Under the pieces are notes generated by a model that had not been told where the DNA came from, did not search any database, and worked only from the letters and a program-made list of their open reading frames with translations. From NCBI GenBank assembly GCA_903864275.1, contig CAIPFE010000009.1, forward strand, positions 62,001 to 126,000: a DNA stretch of 64,000 bases, written 5' to 3'. Position numbers and translations under genes: made by a program. This stretch comes from an uncultured Mucilaginibacter sp. Lineage in GTDB: Bacteria; Bacteroidota; Bacteroidia; Sphingobacteriales; Sphingobacteriaceae. Position 1 is the stretch's first letter; each line of letters starts with the position of its first letter. Below are positions 62,386 through 64,000 of the stretch, in pieces.

Positions 62386-64000
62386 CTAGGCATTTTTTTT
62401 ATTCTTATTAAAAAAAACAGTAAAAGTAGTCCCCTTTTCAACTTCACTTTCTGCGGAAATATACCCGCCCATCGCCTCTATTTGCTTTTTTGTAATATAA
62501 AGGCCGACACCTTTGGCCTCGGCATGATCATGGAAAGTGTTATTTAGCCCAAAAAGGCTGCGTCCATACTTTTTCATATCTATGCCAAGTCCGTTGTCGT
62601 TAACTTTCATTATTGTTTCGCCGTCCTTAAATTCTGTTTGGAAATGGATAGCAGGGATACGTTTGGAAGACCGGTACTTCATCGCATTTGATAAAAGATT
62701 AAGCATAATACTTTCGAGGTAAGATTTCGGATAGTCGATCTTATCAGCTTTTGAAAAGTCGGCCGTAACGGTGGCATGGGTTTCAATAATAGCGCCAGCT
62801 AATATTTGCTTGGTTTTGTTAAAGATATCTTCAAAATTAACCCACTCGCTGTCCCGGCCGGGTTCTTCCTGTATTTTAAGGGAGTCGACCAATTGGTCGA
62901 GCGTTTCGGTAAGGTGGTGTATAACTGTTTCAAAATGTTCAAAGAGCGTTTCCTTTTCATCTCCTTCACTTTCTTTGTACAAGTACAGGATAGTATTAAG
63001 GTTGCTAACAGGCGACCTCAAATTATGGGAGGTAATGCGGGCAAAATTCAGCAGCTGGTTGTTTTGTTTTTGCAGGCGGGTTGCCAATACCTCCAGGTCA
63101 GATTTTGCGGTTTCTAAATCAGAAATATCGGTGGCAACACCCAAAAAACCAGTAGTTATACCCTGATCGTCTGTTATCGGGGAAACCACCAGCTGAACCG
63201 GGAACATCGAACCATCTTTTCGCAAATAGGTCCATTTCTTGGATTCATGCGTCCCGTGCTTTGCATATTCTATGAAAACGTCATTGCCTCTAATTTCCCT
63301 GCCAAACCGCTTTGTCAGTTCATCCCCGCGCTCGGTTATTTCTTTTTCCAAATGGAAAAATGTCGGACTTTGTTTATTGACCACTTCTTCGGCCTTATAG
63401 CCTAACTGCAGTTCGGCGCCCCGGTTGAAATTTGTAATGATCCCGTCCATATCTGCTTCGATTATAGAAACCAATGCCGAATTGAATACAGCCCTTAAAT
63501 TAGCCTCCGCTACTTTCGACTTTAAAGTGGATTCACTTAATTCGGCTGTTCTCCGGCTAACTATATTTTCAAGGTTAGCGTTGATCGACATGAGGTTTCG
63601 CTCAGCTTTTTCTCTTTGTTGGTCTATCTTGTTTAATAACAACGCCGAATCCCAAATAAGGTAGAGGCCCAGTATAGTAAATGATATGGCATATAGCGCT
63701 ATTCCAAATTCAACGCCCACAAGATGGAGCTTGTAGGCCTCTATTCGTAAAAACCCAAGCACAAATACAGCAGTGATCATTTGCGGGAACATCCTTCGCG
63801 CCATGCGGTTGCCAAATTTATCCCCTGAAAACAACCCGATGATGCCAATTTGGGGGTTTACGAGCGAGACAGCGATCGAAAAACCGAACAGTGCAATAGA
63901 CGTATGCACAGCCATGGAACTTAAAAATGACAATTTGTAAAGTGTTGGAACGTTAAAAAAGTACCCCACTATTGCCACAAAGGATATTAGCAAAACAACC
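62386..64000 (-). CDS. PAS sensor histidine kinase, membrane-bound (5' end outside window)
   Basis: The frame is open to the right edge, so the N-terminus is missing; at least 535 residues are visible. Five or six hydrophobic segments (~1–120) form a MASE-like or 5TM sensor region, followed by a short coiled coil and a PAS domain (~165–295, IITNFNRGAELQLGY, RKDGSMFPVQLVVSPI). HisKA (ARITSHNLRSPVSNLNTIL) and HATPase domains (LNLLSNAMKYRS, DNGLGID, GVGLYITKKQIEAMGG) follow. The SHNLRSP box is a common Bacteroidota variant. It is likely to signal to a single-domain regulator such as the tandem pair nearby. Confidence 0.9.
   Translation of the reverse strand, partial: VVLLISFVAIVGYFFNVPTLYKLSFLSSMAVHTSIALFGFSIAVSLVNPQIGIIGLFSGDKFGNRMARRMFPQMITAVFVLGFLRIEAYKLHLVGVEFGIALYAISFTILGLYLIWDSALLLNKIDQQREKAERNLMSINANLENIVSRRTAELSESTLKSKVAEANLRAVFNSALVSIIEADMDGIITNFNRGAELQLGYKAEEVVNKQSPTFFHLEKEITERGDELTKRFGREIRGNDVFIEYAKHGTHESKKWTYLRKDGSMFPVQLVVSPITDDQGITTGFLGVATDISDLETAKSDLEVLATRLQKQNNQLLNFARITSHNLRSPVSNLNTILYLYKESEGDEKETLFEHFETVIHHLTETLDQLVDSLKIQEEPGRDSEWVNFEDIFNKTKQILAGAIIETHATVTADFSKADKIDYPKSYLESIMLNLLSNAMKYRSSKRIPAIHFQTEFKDGETIMKVNDNGLGIDMKKYGRSLFGLNNTFHDHAEAKGVGLYITKKQIEAMGGYISAESEVEKGTTFTVFFNKNKKNA

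Overview
The window looks like a chromosome segment of a Bacteroidota bacterium, most likely Sphingobacteriaceae (Mucilaginibacter/Pedobacter-like). The reasons are a GldH gliding lipoprotein next to RicT and holB, a DUF4175–ATPase–ybeY block, GH97 and DUF1080 proteins, a Reg_prop/Y_Y_Y sensor kinase, TAnnTTTG-type -7 promoter boxes and many short palindromic intergenic repeats. This is inferred from gene content; no 16S gene is present.

Layout. (1) 1–8353, all minus: a surface-polysaccharide operon with an O-antigen ligase-like protein (cut by the left edge), a fused double glycosyltransferase, two GT2 enzymes, a Wzy-like polymerase and a Wzx-like flippase. (2) 8714–15700, plus: an ECF sigma factor with a membrane/barrel partner, then DUF4175, an RsbW-like ATPase, ybeY and a glutathione peroxidase whose frame is broken near the C-terminus. 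(3) 15855–26063: two signalling pairs, an OmpA-family protein and an Mla-type lipid-transport operon. (4) 26422–38185: a decayed NAD(P)-binding gene, an ABC-F ATPase, a small membrane protein, two perfect parS sites, mnmG, a Big_5 lipoprotein, a gamma-carbonic anhydrase, tRNA-Gly, the divergent NAD genes nadB/nadA and thiL. (5) 38286–47323: a secreted protein, rmuC, gldH, ricT, holB, ruvX, an O-methyltransferase, a glucosaminidase, a DUF1080 protein and an ankyrin protein. (6) 47376–57060: tRNA-Pro(GGG) and a 9.3-kb integrated element. (7) 57140–64000, minus: a GH97 glycosidase, two tandem single-domain response regulators, an alpha/beta hydrolase, a lipoprotein and a PAS histidine kinase cut by the right edge.

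The most unusual part is the AT-rich element in tRNA-Pro. It is bounded by perfect 51-bp direct repeats (47402–47452 and 56736–56786). It carries a tyrosine integrase with paired arm-type repeats at both ends, a VirE_N–AAA–HTH replication protein followed by iteron-like repeats, and an XRE repressor with a candidate operator. It also holds a ~0.5-kb GC-richer segment folded into several long perfect hairpins (candidate large structured RNA or DNA origin), several orphan small proteins, and a 541-residue protein with the complete RecB/Cas4 motif set and four cluster-type cysteines, without Cas1, Cas2 or a CRISPR array. Beyond its right end lies a degenerate third att copy attached to the left end of a second related element, so the site has been used more than once.

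Other points worth attention are the parS pair beside mnmG (origin-proximal marker), three copies of a GC-rich palindrome that each supply the stop codon of the neighbouring gene, the frameshifted peroxidase, the fused glycosyltransferase, and a pseudogene still overlapping its downstream neighbour.
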